Shown: one piece after another, positions 20,641 through 32,124 of the stretch
Position numbering within the stretch: the stretch's first letter is position 1
Layout of the letters: each line of letters begins with the position of its first letter
DNA from: Zygnema cylindricum
Taxonomy: Eukaryota > Streptophyta > Zygnematophyceae > Zygnematales > Zygnemataceae
NCBI GenBank assembly: GCA_037447655.1
Contig: JBBHKE010001308.1
Location: forward strand, 1 to 64,000
Length of the DNA stretch: 64,000 bases
Reading direction: 5' to 3'
Translations under genes and position numbers: made by a program
The notes under the pieces: generated by a model
What the model was told of the DNA's origin: nothing
Databases searched by the model: none
What the model saw: only the letters and a program-made list of their open reading frames with translations

Positions 20641-23600
20641 AGGAAGGATGGATCATCGACTCGGGTGCATCTATGCATATGTGTCGTGACAAGGACCTCT
20701 TCACTAAGCTAAGGAAAATCCCTACTGTAGAAATAGAGTATGTGGATGGGAGAGTTGTTACTACAGATCTAGTGGGATCAGTTGACCTGAAAGTTTTAGT
20801 GGGGGGAAACACTTCGATTCTCACTTTCTCAAATGTGTTTTATATTCCTCAGCTGAGTAAAAATCTTGTTTCTACATCTGTGTTAGATGACAAAGAGTTT
20901 GATACTTTCACTAGAAAAGGAGTGTTTACAGCCAAGTATGGGGATGAAGTTTACTTCACTGCAGATAAGGGTAGCCAAGGAATGTTTAGGCTTAACCTGA
21001 GTGATGAAAAGAAGAATGCTTACTATGTTGGTGTCCCAAAATTGATGATTTGGCATAAGTGGTTGGGGCATGTGCATTTTGATAGGTTGAGGGAGATGAA
21101 GAAGCTGGGTGTAGTAGAAGGCGTTCAATTAAGTGATAATGAAATGGTGGATGATTGTAGTGGTTGTGCCCAAGGAAAAGCTCACAAACTTCCTTTTCCT
21201 AAAGCCGCCACATATAGGGGTGAAAAAGTACTAGATTTGACCCACACAGATATCTGGGGACCAGCAAGGGTACCCTCGGTTAGAGGGAAAAGATATATGT
21301 TGACTATCACTGATAATTGGTCTTGATACTCTAGAGTTTATTTTCTAAAAACAAAGTCAGAAACACCAACTTACTTCAAAGAATACAAAGCCTGGAGTCA
21401 AAAGTTGCATGGAACCCCCATTAAGAGAATAAGAAGTGATAATGTGGGAGAGTATACCTCTAACCAATTTGAGGAATACTTAAGAGATGAGGGAGTTCAA
21501 CTCCAGAAAACTGAACCACATAATCCGAAACAAAATGGGGTAGCAGAGAGGCTAAACGGAACAGTACGAGATAGTGTATGCAGTATGTTGGCAGACAAGA
21601 AAATAGGAAAGAGATTTTGGGCAGAAGTCATGAACTGTGCCAACTACATTAAAAATAGAGTCCTTACATGAGCAGTCAAAGGTATGACACCTTATGAGAG
21701 ATGGGCTACCTTATGAGAGATGGGCTGGAAGGAAACCAGATATCTCTCACCTTAAAGTTTTTGGTAGTCAAGTTTACTTTCTAGATACGGATAGGAAAAA
21801 CTGGAAACTTGATGCTAAGGGAAAACCTGGATATTTTGTGGGATATGATGAGGATGTTAAGGGATATAGAGTTTATGACTTAGCAAAGCAAGATATCATT
21901 GTGGTCAAACACCTAGTTGTTATGGATGAAGGAAAGTCAATTGACCCCTTCAAATATACTAAAAAGATAAGAATCAGGTTTGAGTCTGAGAGTGAGGAGA
22001 ACTCTGTTTTTCTCGAAAAGGACATGAGTGATACCGTGATTGTTGATTCAGGGGACATCCAAGATATAGGAGAGCTACCAGATACCCCACATATTCCCAT
22101 GGACTTCGAGGAGACAGAAGAGGAGGAACCGGAACCATCTTCTATGGATAGGGGAGCTAATGAGACACTAAAGAGAAACCCAAGACTTCCCTCTATTCCA
22201 GCTTCAAAAATTGAAGGGGGGAGAAGGAGTAGCAAAAGGTTACAAGAGAAACAAGTGGCTCATAAGGTAACTAAGCTATCACATCCTGATGAGCCTCAGA
22301 CATACTTGGAGGCAGTGAACAATCATGAAAAGGACAGATGGATCAGGGCCATAAATGATGAGATGGCTTCCATCATTGAAGCAAATACTTGGGAACTAGC
22401 CGATTGTCCTCCAGACAGAAAACCTATTGGGTATAAATCGGTCTTTAAACTAAAACTAAACCCTGATAATACCATCGAAAGATATAAGGCTCGTTTGGTG
22501 ACAAAGGGTTTCACCCAAAAGGAGGGGATTGACTATGAGGAGACATTCGCCCCGGTTGTTTGTTTCCCATCAGTAAGGATTCTCCTCAGTCAAGCAGCAT
22601 CGCAAAACATGGAAATACATCAGATGGACATTAAGACCGCTTTCCTCAATGATGAGTTAGAGGAAGAAATCTTCATGGGACAACCGGAGGGGTTTGTGGA
22701 GAATGGGGAAGAGAGTAAAGTTTGCAGGCTCATAAAATCCTTAAATGGCCTTAAGCAGGATCCCCGACAGTGGAATAAGAAACTAGACGAGTTTCTTACT
22801 GGTCTAGGATATATCAGGATCAGCTTTGACCATTCTATCTATATGTTTGAAGATGAAGATGGTGTGATCTTTATTGCAAATTACGTGGATGATCTGTTGG
22901 TGTTAAGTAAGTCTTTGGAAAAGATCAATAAGTTGAAGAAAGATCTTAGAAGAAGATTTGACATGAAATATTTAGGGGAGGCAAGATACATTTTCGGAAT
23001 TCAAATGGAAAAAGATAGGGGTAAGACGATCATAAGACTCACTCAGAAAGAAGCAATAAGAAATATGCTTGAGAAATTTCAAATGGAGTAAGCTAACGGT
23101 TGTACCACTCCCATGGACTTGAAAACAGTAAGTGATGGGAGTTTAGAAGGAGGAGTGATAATCTTAGATGATCAGATGAGTCCAAAGGAGAGAGAGTTTA
23201 TGAAGTCTATTCCTTACAGACAGGTCGTAGGGAGTTTGATCTACTTTATGAACTGTACAAGGCCGGACATAGTAGCAGCAGTAGGAGTCCTCAGTAGGAG
23301 TCTTAACGATCCTAGAAAGAGAGATTGGGAGGCAGCCAAGAGAGTCATGAGATATGTGGTTGGAACCAGGGAGTTATGGTTGCATTTGGGAGGGGAGCAC
23401 ACTGATATCACCACTTGGAGTGATGGCAGTTATGGGGATGCACCTATGAGAAGATGCACTTCTGGATATGTTTTGTACGTGGGGGAAGGTGCTTGCTGTT
23501 GGAGCAGTAAGTAACAAAAGGTGGTTGCTCAGTCTACTATGGAGGCTGAGTATATGACATCTTGTTTTGTTGTAAAAGAACTAATGTGGGTGAAGTCATT

Positions 23601-23883
23601 GTTGCAAGAACTGGGATATATGAAGGAGGAAGTACATGAAGTCTTTTGCGATAATCAAGCTGCAATTGAAATTGCAGCCAATCCAAAACACCATTTTAAA
23701 GAAAAACATATGGACATAAGATTAAGCTTCGTGAGAGAAAAAGTTGAAAATAAAATTTTAAATCTTGTGTATAGACCTGACGAAGAAATGGTGGCTGACA
23801 TGATGACCAAACCTGTGCCCTCTCCTAAATAAGAATATTGTCGGGAAAAATGCGGGTTGAAAAAAAAAATAAAATTAGACTAG
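20641..23883 (+). pseudogene. pol: E2 first-copy pol (broken)
   Basis: Protease I-I-D-S-G-A-S-M-H-M-C is intact at about 20650. The integrase zinc region is W-H-K-W-L-G-H ... D-C-S-G-C-A-Q-G-K-A-H, and D-D-E residues are present (H-T-D-I-W-G-P, S-D-N-V-G-E-Y, N-G-V-A-E-R). RT has N-Y-V-D-D-L-L-V-L; RNase H has W-S-D, T-M-E-A-E-Y and C-D-N-Q. Breaks: TGA after N-W-S (21324), TGA at 21669, a perfect 19-bp tandem duplication (ACCTTATGAGAGATGGGCT) at about 21689-21726, TAA at 23089 and TAA at 23512. The longest open piece is 21694-23091 (465 codons), covering integrase C-terminus and RT. Confidence 0.93.
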
Positions 23884-23896
23884 AAAATAAGGGGAG

Positions 23897-24888
23897 TGTT
23901 GAAATAAATAGTTTTTGTATTTTCTAGGTCTTAATATATTGACGGAAAAGAAACATGCAGGCACCCTGCCTCCATCTCTTCTCTCTTACCCCCATACTTG
24001 TAGTCACTAAAAGAGAGAGAGAGTGATAAAACCATGGTTGTCTCCACTCTATATGCAGGGTTAGAGAGTGACCTTAAGTCACTCTCTACAAAAGAATGAG
24101 TCCAGTAGGACTCGAACCCCCGACCAGTAAAGCGTGGCGTAGCCGTCCGCTCTCACCGGTCTGTCGTGGGAGATCGCTAGAGTTTATAGGGTATGACTAA
24201 TATTTAAAGAGTGATACGTCACCTAATCTGATTAACGGAAATGTAATTATAACATCATAGAACGGGTCAAATTCAGTGCGGACTGAATCCCGCACGAAAC
24301 AAATGAATCTGACATTTGTTTCGACGGTCGACATTTAATGCCGGTTCGTATCCAACGGCATATGTTTTCGCCGAGATCTCGGAACGGTCACTTTGGCGTT
24401 TTGTGACGTGGCATGACCTGGAGCCACGTGGAAAGATAGCACTCGGTCGCGGGAATTTTGAGGAACGTATGGACGAGTGAAATGTGGACACGCATCCGCT
24501 TAATAGACTTGTCGTACATATGGCGTACAAACGGTATACCGGCAGTAGTATTTTTTGGTACGGTACAGTAATTTGATTGGTCCGTACTTCAGTAGATAGA
24601 AGTTAATAGAGGGAATCAGGACTTAGAAAAGTTTAGGTAGGCAGTCACATCTCCCTTTGAGAGTTTGTACAAATTGGCATTTTTACTGCCTCACAACTTA
24701 TCGCTTGGTTGGGCGTTTTCAGAGATTATTTTTCCTACGAACTCAAGGGAGTCCAGGCTGCACAAGAGTGCATTCAGATTGTCAGCTTGGTTGATGGGGC
24801 AGCAATGGTTGTCATTCAAATTGGGCTAGTTAACAGCTATCTAGAGGCTTCTTGAATTCTGTGATCCAATGGAGGACACAGAATTGTA
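23897..24888 (+). repeat. E2 middle LTR (B), hybrid of C and A
   Basis: 992 bp. From 23897 to 24343 it matches LTR C at every site where A and C differ. From 24395 to the end it matches LTR A at every differing site. The exchange lies in a 51-bp interval identical in all three (24344-24394). At its 3' end it has TTGTA, like A, rather than TTGCA, like C. Confidence 0.95.
24098..24170 (-). other. tRNA-like segment inside E2 LTR B (antisense)
   Basis: The minus strand reads GACCGGTGAGAGCGGACGGC (box-A-like), then GGGGGTTCGAGTCCTACTGG, containing a perfect polymerase III box B / T-loop (GGTTCGAGTCC). The 5' acceptor strand does not pair with the 3' side, so I call it tRNA-like, not a tRNA gene. 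LTR C has the same module at 29380-29452. Confidence 0.65.
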
Positions 24889-24889
24889 A

Positions 24890-24901
24890 GTTATGGGCCC
24901 A
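24890..24901 (+). promoter_or_regulatory. E2 second primer binding site and gag start
   Basis: GTTATGGGCCCA, identical to the first copy, with the Gag ATG at 24893-24895. Confidence 0.85.
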
Positions 24902-25922
24902 CCCTCTAGGGTGCCCACCTTCAATGGATCAGGGTTTATGTATTGGGAAGCCATGATGACAGGGGCTTTGTGTGAAAAACGATACTAGGGTATTGTTAGT
25001 GGACAAGTGAAACGTCCACCTCAGGGAACACCACCGGGATTTGGTGGAATAAGGTTTTCTGGAGCAACATCTGGGCTGCGCAAAGCGAGAGATGATGGGG
25101 AGACGTGCGAATAAAACGGAAATAAAGGAATTTCGCGTACTCCTATTTACTTTACCACACCCAAAAGGCATGTTTGATGGAAACCGACGCAGAAATGGGG
25201 AAGACGCCAACGGGCGTTGAACTCATTGAGATACCTCACATAAGCTTTCACCTTCACGCTACTAGTCGGGAGTTGTTGATAGAGACCCATAGAAACAACA
25301 ATTCGAACTCAGGTTGTATAAATGGGGAAAGATGTTAGACTACTGTAATGATCTTTCTAATTTGTATATGGAGATGGAAAGTGTCGGATGGACAAGTACA
25401 AAGAAGATGAAGGTTAACACTCTCATCATGAAGTTATCCGACGAATATGAGAAAATAGTGTACCGAGTACAAGAAATGACTGATAGTTCATAGAAGTGGA
25501 ATACAGTGGTCCGGATGATTCTAGTGTAGGAAAACCCGATTGAGATCAGAAGAGGCGGAAAGAGCGTTCAAGCTCTAGCCGCTGGAGGGGACAGGTGGAG
25601 ACCGGAACCAAAAAAACCATGCAAATGAGAAAGAGTTCAACGTGGAGGACCGAGGCCCCCAAAGGGCTTATGTCATTTTTGAAAATATCCACGGCATTTC
25701 ATAGCGGATTGTGCCAAGCTGGCGGAGCTGAGGCTCCAAGAGAACCAAGGAGGGGGTTCTTCCGGAGGGAAGAAAAAGGTACTTTTGGTCACAAAGGTGA
25801 CAGGTGACACCGAGGACGAGTCCTCTAAGGAGGATATGGAGCTTCTTCTTGACGAGAGTCTAGAGGAAAGGAGATCCCTCCGAGACAAAAGTGTGCCCTT
25901 GGAGCAATTCGGGAAGCTCCAC
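24893..25922 (+). pseudogene. gag: E2 second-copy gag (broken, locally scrambled)
   Basis: Identical to the first copy up to about 25071 and again from about 25321. Between them lies a block full of substitutions and small deletions (net loss 78 bp). The shared stop after K-R-Y is present here too. Confidence 0.85.
25072..25322 (+). other. Locally corrupted block in the second E2 internal region
   Basis: Compared with 19710-20044, this stretch shows dozens of mismatches and single- to several-base deletions, while kilobases on either side appear identical. Word fragments remain recognisable (TACTCCTATT, CCACACCCAAA, GAAACCGAC, CCTCACATAAGCTTT). The pattern suggests an unpolished long-read segment or a local mutational event. 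Confidence 0.75.
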
Positions 25923-28900
25923 AGGAAGGATGGATCATCGACTCGGGTGCATCTATGCATATGTGTCGTGACAAGGACCTCTTCACTAAGCTAAGGAAAA
26001 TCCCTACTGTAGAAATAGAGTATGTGGATGGGAGAGTTGTTACTACAGATCTAGTGGGATCAGTTGACCTGAAAGTTTTAGTGGGGGGAAACACTTCGAT
26101 TCTCACTTTCTCAAATGTGTTTTATATTCCTCAGCTGAGTAAAAATCTTGTTTCTACATCTGTGTTAGATGACAAAGAGTTTGATACTTTCACTAGAAAA
26201 GGAGTGTTTACAGCCAAGTATGGGGATGAAGTTTACTTCACTGCAGATAAGGGTAGCCAAGGAATGTTTAGGCTTAACCTGAGTGATGAAAAGAAGAATG
26301 CTTACTATGTTGGTGTCCCAAAATTGATGATTTGGCATAAGTGGTTGGGGCATGTGCATTTTGATAGGTTGAGGGAGATGAAGAAGCTGGGTGTAGTAGA
26401 AGGCGTTCAATTAAGTGATAATGAAATGGTGGATGATTGTAGTGGTTGTGCCCAAGGAAAAGCTCACAAACTTCCTTTTCCTAAAGCCGCCACATATAGG
26501 GGTGAAAAAGTACTAGATTTGACCCACACAGATATCTGGGGACCAGCAAGGGTACCCTCGGTTAGAGGGAAAAGATATATGTTGACTATCACTGATAATT
26601 GGTCTTGATACTCTAGAGTTTATTTTCTAAAAACAAAGTCAGAAACACCAACTTACTTCAAAGAATACAAAGCCTGGAGTCAAAAGTTGCATGGAACCCC
26701 CATTAAGAGAATAAGAAGTGATAATGTGGGAGAGTATACCTCTAACCAATTTGAGGAATACTTAAGAGATGAGGGAGTTCAACTCCAGAAAACTGAACCA
26801 CATAATCCGAAACAAAATGGGGTAGCAGAGAGGCTAAACGGAACAGTACGAGATAGTGTATGCAGTATGTTGGCAGACAAGAAAATAGGAAAGAGATTTT
26901 GGGCAGAAGTCATGAACTGTGCCAACTACATTAAAAATAGAGTCCTTACATGAGCAGTCAAAGGTATGACACCTTATGAGAGATGGGCTACCTTATGAGA
27001 GATGGGCTGGAAGGAAACCAGATATCTCTCACCTTAAAGTTTTTGGTAGTCAAGTTTACTTTCTAGATACGGATAGGAAAAACTGGAAACTTGATGCTAA
27101 GGGAAAACCTGGATATTTTGTGGGATATGATGAGGATGTTAAGGGATATAGAGTTTATGACTTAGCAAAGCAAGATATCATTGTGGTCAAACACCTAGTT
27201 GTTATGGATGAAGGAAAGTCAATTGACCCCTTCAAATATACTAAAAAGATAAGAATCAGGTTTGAGTCTGAGAGTGAGGAGAACTCTGTTTTTCTCGAAA
27301 AGGACATGAGTGATACCGTGATTGTTGATTCAGGGGACATCCAAGATATAGGAGAGCTACCAGATACCCCACATATTCCCATGGACTTCGAGGAGACAGA
27401 AGAGGAGGAACCGGAACCATCTTCTATGGATAGGGGAGCTAATGAGACACTAAAGAGAAACCCAAGACTTCCCTCTATTCCAGCTTCAAAAATTGAAGGG
27501 GGGAGAAGGAGTAGCAAAAGGTTACAAGAGAAACAAGTGGCTCATAAGGTAACTAAGCTATCACATCCTGATGAGCCTCAGACATACTTGGAGGCAGTGA
27601 ACAATCATGAAAAGGACAGATGGATCAGGGCCATAAATGATGAGATGGCTTCCATCATTGAAGCAAATACTTGGGAACTAGCCGATTGTCCTCCAGACAG
27701 AAAACCTATTGGGTATAAATCGGTCTTTAAACTAAAACTAAACCCTGATAATACCATCGAAAGATATAAGGCTCGTTTGGTGACAAAGGGTTTCACCCAA
27801 AAGGAGGGGATTGACTATGAGGAGACATTCGCCCCGGTTGTTTGTTTCCCATCAGTAAGGATTCTCCTCAGTCAAGCAGCATCGCAAAACATGGAAATAC
27901 ATCAGATGGACATTAAGACCGCTTTCCTCAATGATGAGTTAGAGGAAGAAATCTTCATGGGACAACCGGAGGGGTTTGTGGAGAATGGGGAAGAGAGTAA
28001 AGTTTGCAGGCTCATAAAATCCTTAAATGGCCTTAAGCAGGATCCCCGACAGTGGAATAAGAAACTAGACGAGTTTCTTACTGGTCTAGGATATATCAGG
28101 ATCAGCTTTGACCATTCTATCTATATGTTTGAAGATGAAGATGGTGTGATCTTTATTGCAAATTACGTGGATGATCTGTTGGTGTTAAGTAAGTCTTTGG
28201 AAAAGATCAATAAGTTGAAGAAAGATCTTAGAAGAAGATTTGACATGAAATATTTAGGGGAGGCAAGATACATTTTCGGAATTCAAATGGAAAAAGATAG
28301 GGGTAAGACGATCATAAGACTCACTCAGAAAGAAGCAATAAGAAATATGCTTGAGAAATTTCAAATGGAGTAAGCTAACGGTTGTACCACTCCCATGGAC
28401 TTGAAAACAGTAAGTGATGGGAGTTTAGAAGGAGGAGTGATAATCTTAGATGATCAGATGAGTCCAAAGGAGAGAGAGTTTATGAAGTCTATTCCTTACA
28501 GACAGGTCGTAGGGAGTTTGATCTACTTTATGAACTGTACAAGGCCGGACATAGTAGCAGCAGTAGGAGTCCTCAGTAGGAGTCTTAACGATCCTAGAAA
28601 GAGAGATTGGGAGGCAGCCAAGAGAGTCATGAGATATGTGGTTGGAACCAGGGAGTTATGGTTGCATTTGGGAGGGGAGCACACTGATATCACCACTTGG
28701 AGTGATGGCAGTTATGGGGATGCACCTATGAGAAGATGCACTTCTGGATATGTTTTGTACGTGGGGGAAGGTGCTTGCTGTTGGAGCAGTAAGTAACAAA
28801 AGGTGGTTGCTCAGTCTACTATGGAGGCTGAGTATATGACATCTTGTTTTGTTGTAAAAGAACTAATGTGGGTGAAGTCATTGTTGCAAGAACTGGGATA

Positions 28901-29165
28901 TATGAAGGAGGAAGTACATGAAGTCTTTTGCGATAATCAAGCTGCAATTGAAATTGCAGCCAATCCAAAACACCATTTTAAAGAAAAACATATGGACATA
29001 AGATTAAGCTTCGTGAGAGAAAAAGTTGAAAATAAAATTTTAAATCTTGTGTATAGACCTGACGAAGAAATGGTGGCTGACATGATGACCAAACCTGTGC
29101 CCTCTCCTAAATAAGAATATTGTCGGGAAAAATGCGGGTTGAAAAAAAAAATAAAATTAGACTAG
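25923..29165 (+). pseudogene. pol: E2 second-copy pol (broken)
   Basis: Duplicate of 20641-23883 at an offset of 5282 bp, with the same protease, integrase, RT and RNase H motifs. The inactivating changes are also the same: TGA after N-W-S at 26606, the 19-bp tandem duplication at about 26971-27008, TAA at 28371 and TAA at 28794. Shared lesions show the duplication is younger than the loss of function. Confidence 0.93.
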
Positions 29166-29178
29166 AAAATAAGGGGAG

Positions 29179-30169
29179 TGTTGAAATAAATAGTTTTTGT
29201 ATTTTCTAGGTCTTAATATATTGACGGAAAAGAAACATGCAGGCACCCTGCCTCCATCTCTTCTCTCTTACCCCCATACTTGTAGTCACTAAAAGAGAGA
29301 GAGAGTGATAAAACCATGGTTGTCTCCACTCTATATGCAGGGTTAGAGAGTGACCTTAAGTCACTCTCTACAAAAGAATGAGTCCAGTAGGACTCGAACC
29401 CCCGACCAGTAAAGCGTGGCGTAGCCGTCCGCTCTCACCGGTCTGTCGTGGGAGATCGCTAGAGTTTATAGGGTATGACTAATATTTAAAGAGTGATACG
29501 TCACCTAATCTGATTAACGGAAATGTAATTATAACATCATAGAACGGGTCAAATTCAGTGCGGACTGAATCCCGCACGAAACAAATGAATCTGACATTTG
29601 TTTCGACGGTCGACATTTAATGCCGGTTCGTATCCAACGGCATATGTTTTCGCCGAGATCTCGGAACGGTCACTTTTGCGTTTTGTGACGTGGCATGACC
29701 TGGAGCCACGTGGAAAGATAACATTCGGTCGCGGGAATTTTGAGGAACGTATGGACGAGTGAAATGTGGACACGCGTCCGCTTAATAGACTTGTCGTACA
29801 TATGCCGTTCAAACGGTATACCGGCAGTGGTACTTTTTGGTACGGTACAGTAATCTGATTGGTCCGTACTTTAGTAGATAGAAGTTATTAGAGGGAATCA
29901 GGACTTAGAAAAGTTAGGTAGGAAGTGACCTCTCCGTTTGAGAGTTTGTACAAATTGGCATTTTTACTACCTCATAACTTATCGTCTGGTTGGGCGTTTT
30001 CATATATTCTTTTTCCTACGGACTCAAGGGAGTCTAGGCTGCACATGGGTGCATTCAAATTGTCAGCTTGATTGCTTAGGAAGCAGTGGTCGTCATGCAA
30101 AGTGGGCTAGTTAACAGCTATCTAGAGGTTTCCTGAATTCTGTGATCCAATTGAGGACACAGAATTGCA
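29179..30169 (+). repeat. E2 right LTR (C)
   Basis: 991 bp, starts TGTTGAAATAAATAG after AAAATAAGGGGAG and ends GAATTGCA, followed by the duplication TTTCC. It includes the antisense tRNA-like module (29380-29452) and the inverted CCAAT motif (CTGATTGGT, about 29856). Confidence 0.95.
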
Positions 30170-30215
30170 TTTCCGAGTTCAGTGTAACGGTTCGCGAGTA
30201 GTTTTCATTTTAGTT

Positions 30216-30575
30216 GCTAAGTCAAATGTCGGTGTGTGATCTCACAATGGAGCTCGCGTGAAGTGATTAACTACTTGCGCGCAGCCATTTTATTTATATG
30301 TGGCTGCTGCAATTATGTTACAGTAATTCTGCGTTGTCGTTGTTAATCTTTTTTTTTTATGACGGTCGACGTTCGCAAGCGCGACACTTTTTTAAGCTCC
30401 GTTACAATATTACACCAGTCAAAGTTGTTCGACGGATTGACCGTCAAATCTAAACATAAATGTACGTGGATTGTACAAAACTGTACTTCACATGTATTAT
30501 TTCTGACAACTACCTGCGCGCAACAAAAAGCGTCGCTCCGATTAGCAATTCCCTTAATTTATTTTAGTTAGTTTT
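30216..30575. mobile_element. Foldback element, right arm
   Basis: Inverse of 18040-18405 (see there). Its inner edge is TAAGTCAAATGTCGGTGTGT and its outer edge is about TTAGCAATTCCCTTAATTTA. The short open frame at 30359-30571 lies within this arm and is not a gene. Confidence 0.82.
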
Positions 30576-30676
30576 GTCTTTTTCTTGGTTATCTAAATCT
30601 AATTATTAAACGGTTCAAGGGAATCACACCCTAAGCATAATTCATTAAGCGTTTAAACATAGTCGTAGAAAGTAAG

Positions 30677-30898
30677 TTCACCGTATATCGCTATTAGTGT
30701 TAATGATTTTTTTGCCATTTAAAACATCTTTTCTCCGTACACACTTGTCGGATTTTCAAATGGAGACCGCGAATCGGAAGCTGAGAATTTTACCTTTCAA
30801 TCGCAACCATCAAATCTATAGACAAACATGTGTGCAAGGAGAAAATATGTTTTAAAAGACCAAAAAACCAATAACACTAATAGCTATGCACGATGTAC
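30677..30898. mobile_element. Foldback MITE, copy a
   Basis: About 220 bp with long inverted arms. CACCG...CGCTATTAGTGTTAATG on the left pairs with ATAACACTAATAGCTATGCA on the right. Inside, TAAAACATCTTTTCTCCGTA pairs with AGGAGAAAATATGTTTTAAA. Non-coding. Confidence 0.75.
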
Positions 30899-30913
30899 TT
30901 TTAGACCAACCAG

Positions 30914-31133
30914 GTACACCGTGAATCGCTATTAGTGTTGACTTTTTAACCACTTAAAAAATCTTTTTTCCGTACACACTTGGTAGATTTTAAGTTTGAG
31001 ACCGACAATCGGAATTTGAGGATCTTACCTTTCAAACGCAAGCGTCGGATTCAAAATCCGTTATGTGTGTACGGATAAACGATGTTTTAAGTGGTAAATA
31101 AAACATTAACACTAATAGCGATACACAGTGTAT
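30914..31133. mobile_element. Foldback MITE, copy b
   Basis: About 220 bp. The left terminus GTACACCGTGAATCGCTATT pairs with the right AATAGCGATACACAGTGTA. Arms continue inward through ACCACTTAAAA and TTTTAAGTGGT, and CCGTACACAC and GTGTGTACGG. Only about 15 bp separate it from copy a. Confidence 0.8.
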
Positions 31134-31925
31134 TGACAATCTCACATCGTTAGGCTCGGAATAATCTTGGGTTTAAACGCCTAGAACCAAAACACTAAGC
31201 GACAAGGCCTTTATTAAAACGTTTAAATACTTGTAAAACTATCTTAACCAAGAGAATTGGTCGACAAATTGGTCAAGATTGTCCTACTGTTCTTGTCTTA
31301 ATTTTCTTAAATTGTCTTTTCTACTTGTTTTCTACCAATAATTAGGTTTACCTCGAGTGGCACATCTTTAGAAATTAGAAAAAAAAAATGATATTGATTT
31401 CTTTTATTAGTACTTTATTATGTAGATTTCGTCTACGGCCCTGCAATTATTATTTCCTGACAACAAAAATGGTTAATCCGACCGTTAGCCTTTCTCAACC
31501 TATACGTATGTTGTTGGTTTAGCCACCGAAGTAAGATAACGAAAAAACTGACAGCTAAGTGTCAACGCTTCGAAATAAAGCTTTGCATTTAGGCAAACAA
31601 AAGAGGTGTCGTATCCAGAAACATCCTAGATACACGTGTCAAAATTTTTAGGGGAAAACGACTGTGGTTCTGGTGGTCTTGCCGAGATTTGCTGCTCGGT
31701 GGTGTCTGATTGAGCATTGGCCAAGAGATTGATTGTCCTAAATCCGCTTAATTTGTCGTCTTTTGACACACGATGTAAGTTGTATCTAACCATCCGGGCT
31801 GCTCGGTGGTATCAGATTAGGCCGTCGTCGAGAGTGCGACTTGTCTGAAATCCGCTGACTCAGTCGTCTTCTGTCACAAAAAACATTGTGTGTGACAAAC
31901 GCCTTGTTTTACAAATTCAAGCGTT
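31134..31925. other. Unassigned; contains an approx 85-bp direct repeat
   Basis: Two diverged copies begin GCTGCTCGGTGGT at about 31691 and 31799 and run through AATCCGCT(T/G)A...GTCGTCTT(T/C)(T)G(T)CAC. No gene is recognised. Confidence 0.5.
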
Positions 31926-32124
31926 GTACAACCGTGAATCGTTATTTGTGTTTATGTTTTTTCGCCACGGAAAACATCTTTTCTCCGTACACATTTGCCC
32001 AATTTTCAATTTAAGACCCCCATTCGTAATCTGGGAATATTACTTTAACCGTCAGATCCACAATTTGACATGTGTGTACGGAGAAAAGATATTTTAAGAG
32101 ACGGAAAAAACATTAACGCTAATT
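31926..32124. mobile_element. Foldback MITE, copy c
   Basis: A diverged third member. The left ACCGTGAATCGTTATTTGTG and internal ACATCTTTTCTCCGTACACA pair with TGTGTACGGAGAAAAGATAT and ACATTAACGCTAATTA on the right. The short frame 31888-32097 overlaps it and is not a gene. Confidence 0.7.

Larger units (their letters stand above)
18550..30169 (+). mobile_element. Copia E2: tandem dimer LTR-internal-LTR-internal-LTR
   Basis: One 11.6-kb insertion bounded by the 5-bp target duplication TTTCC (18545-18549 and 30170-30174). It contains three LTRs (18550-19528, 23897-24888, 29179-30169) and two internal regions that are identical over long stretches and carry the same disabling mutations. The middle LTR equals the right LTR over its first about 447 bp and the left LTR over the rest, with the switch inside 24344-24394. 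This fits unequal exchange between the 3' LTR of one copy and the 5' LTR of another after the element was already dead. Confidence 0.93.

Noticed and set aside
30677-32124. CRISPR-like array of regularly spaced repeats
   Set aside because: The repeated units are palindromic arms of MITEs, unevenly spaced, in a eukaryotic context.
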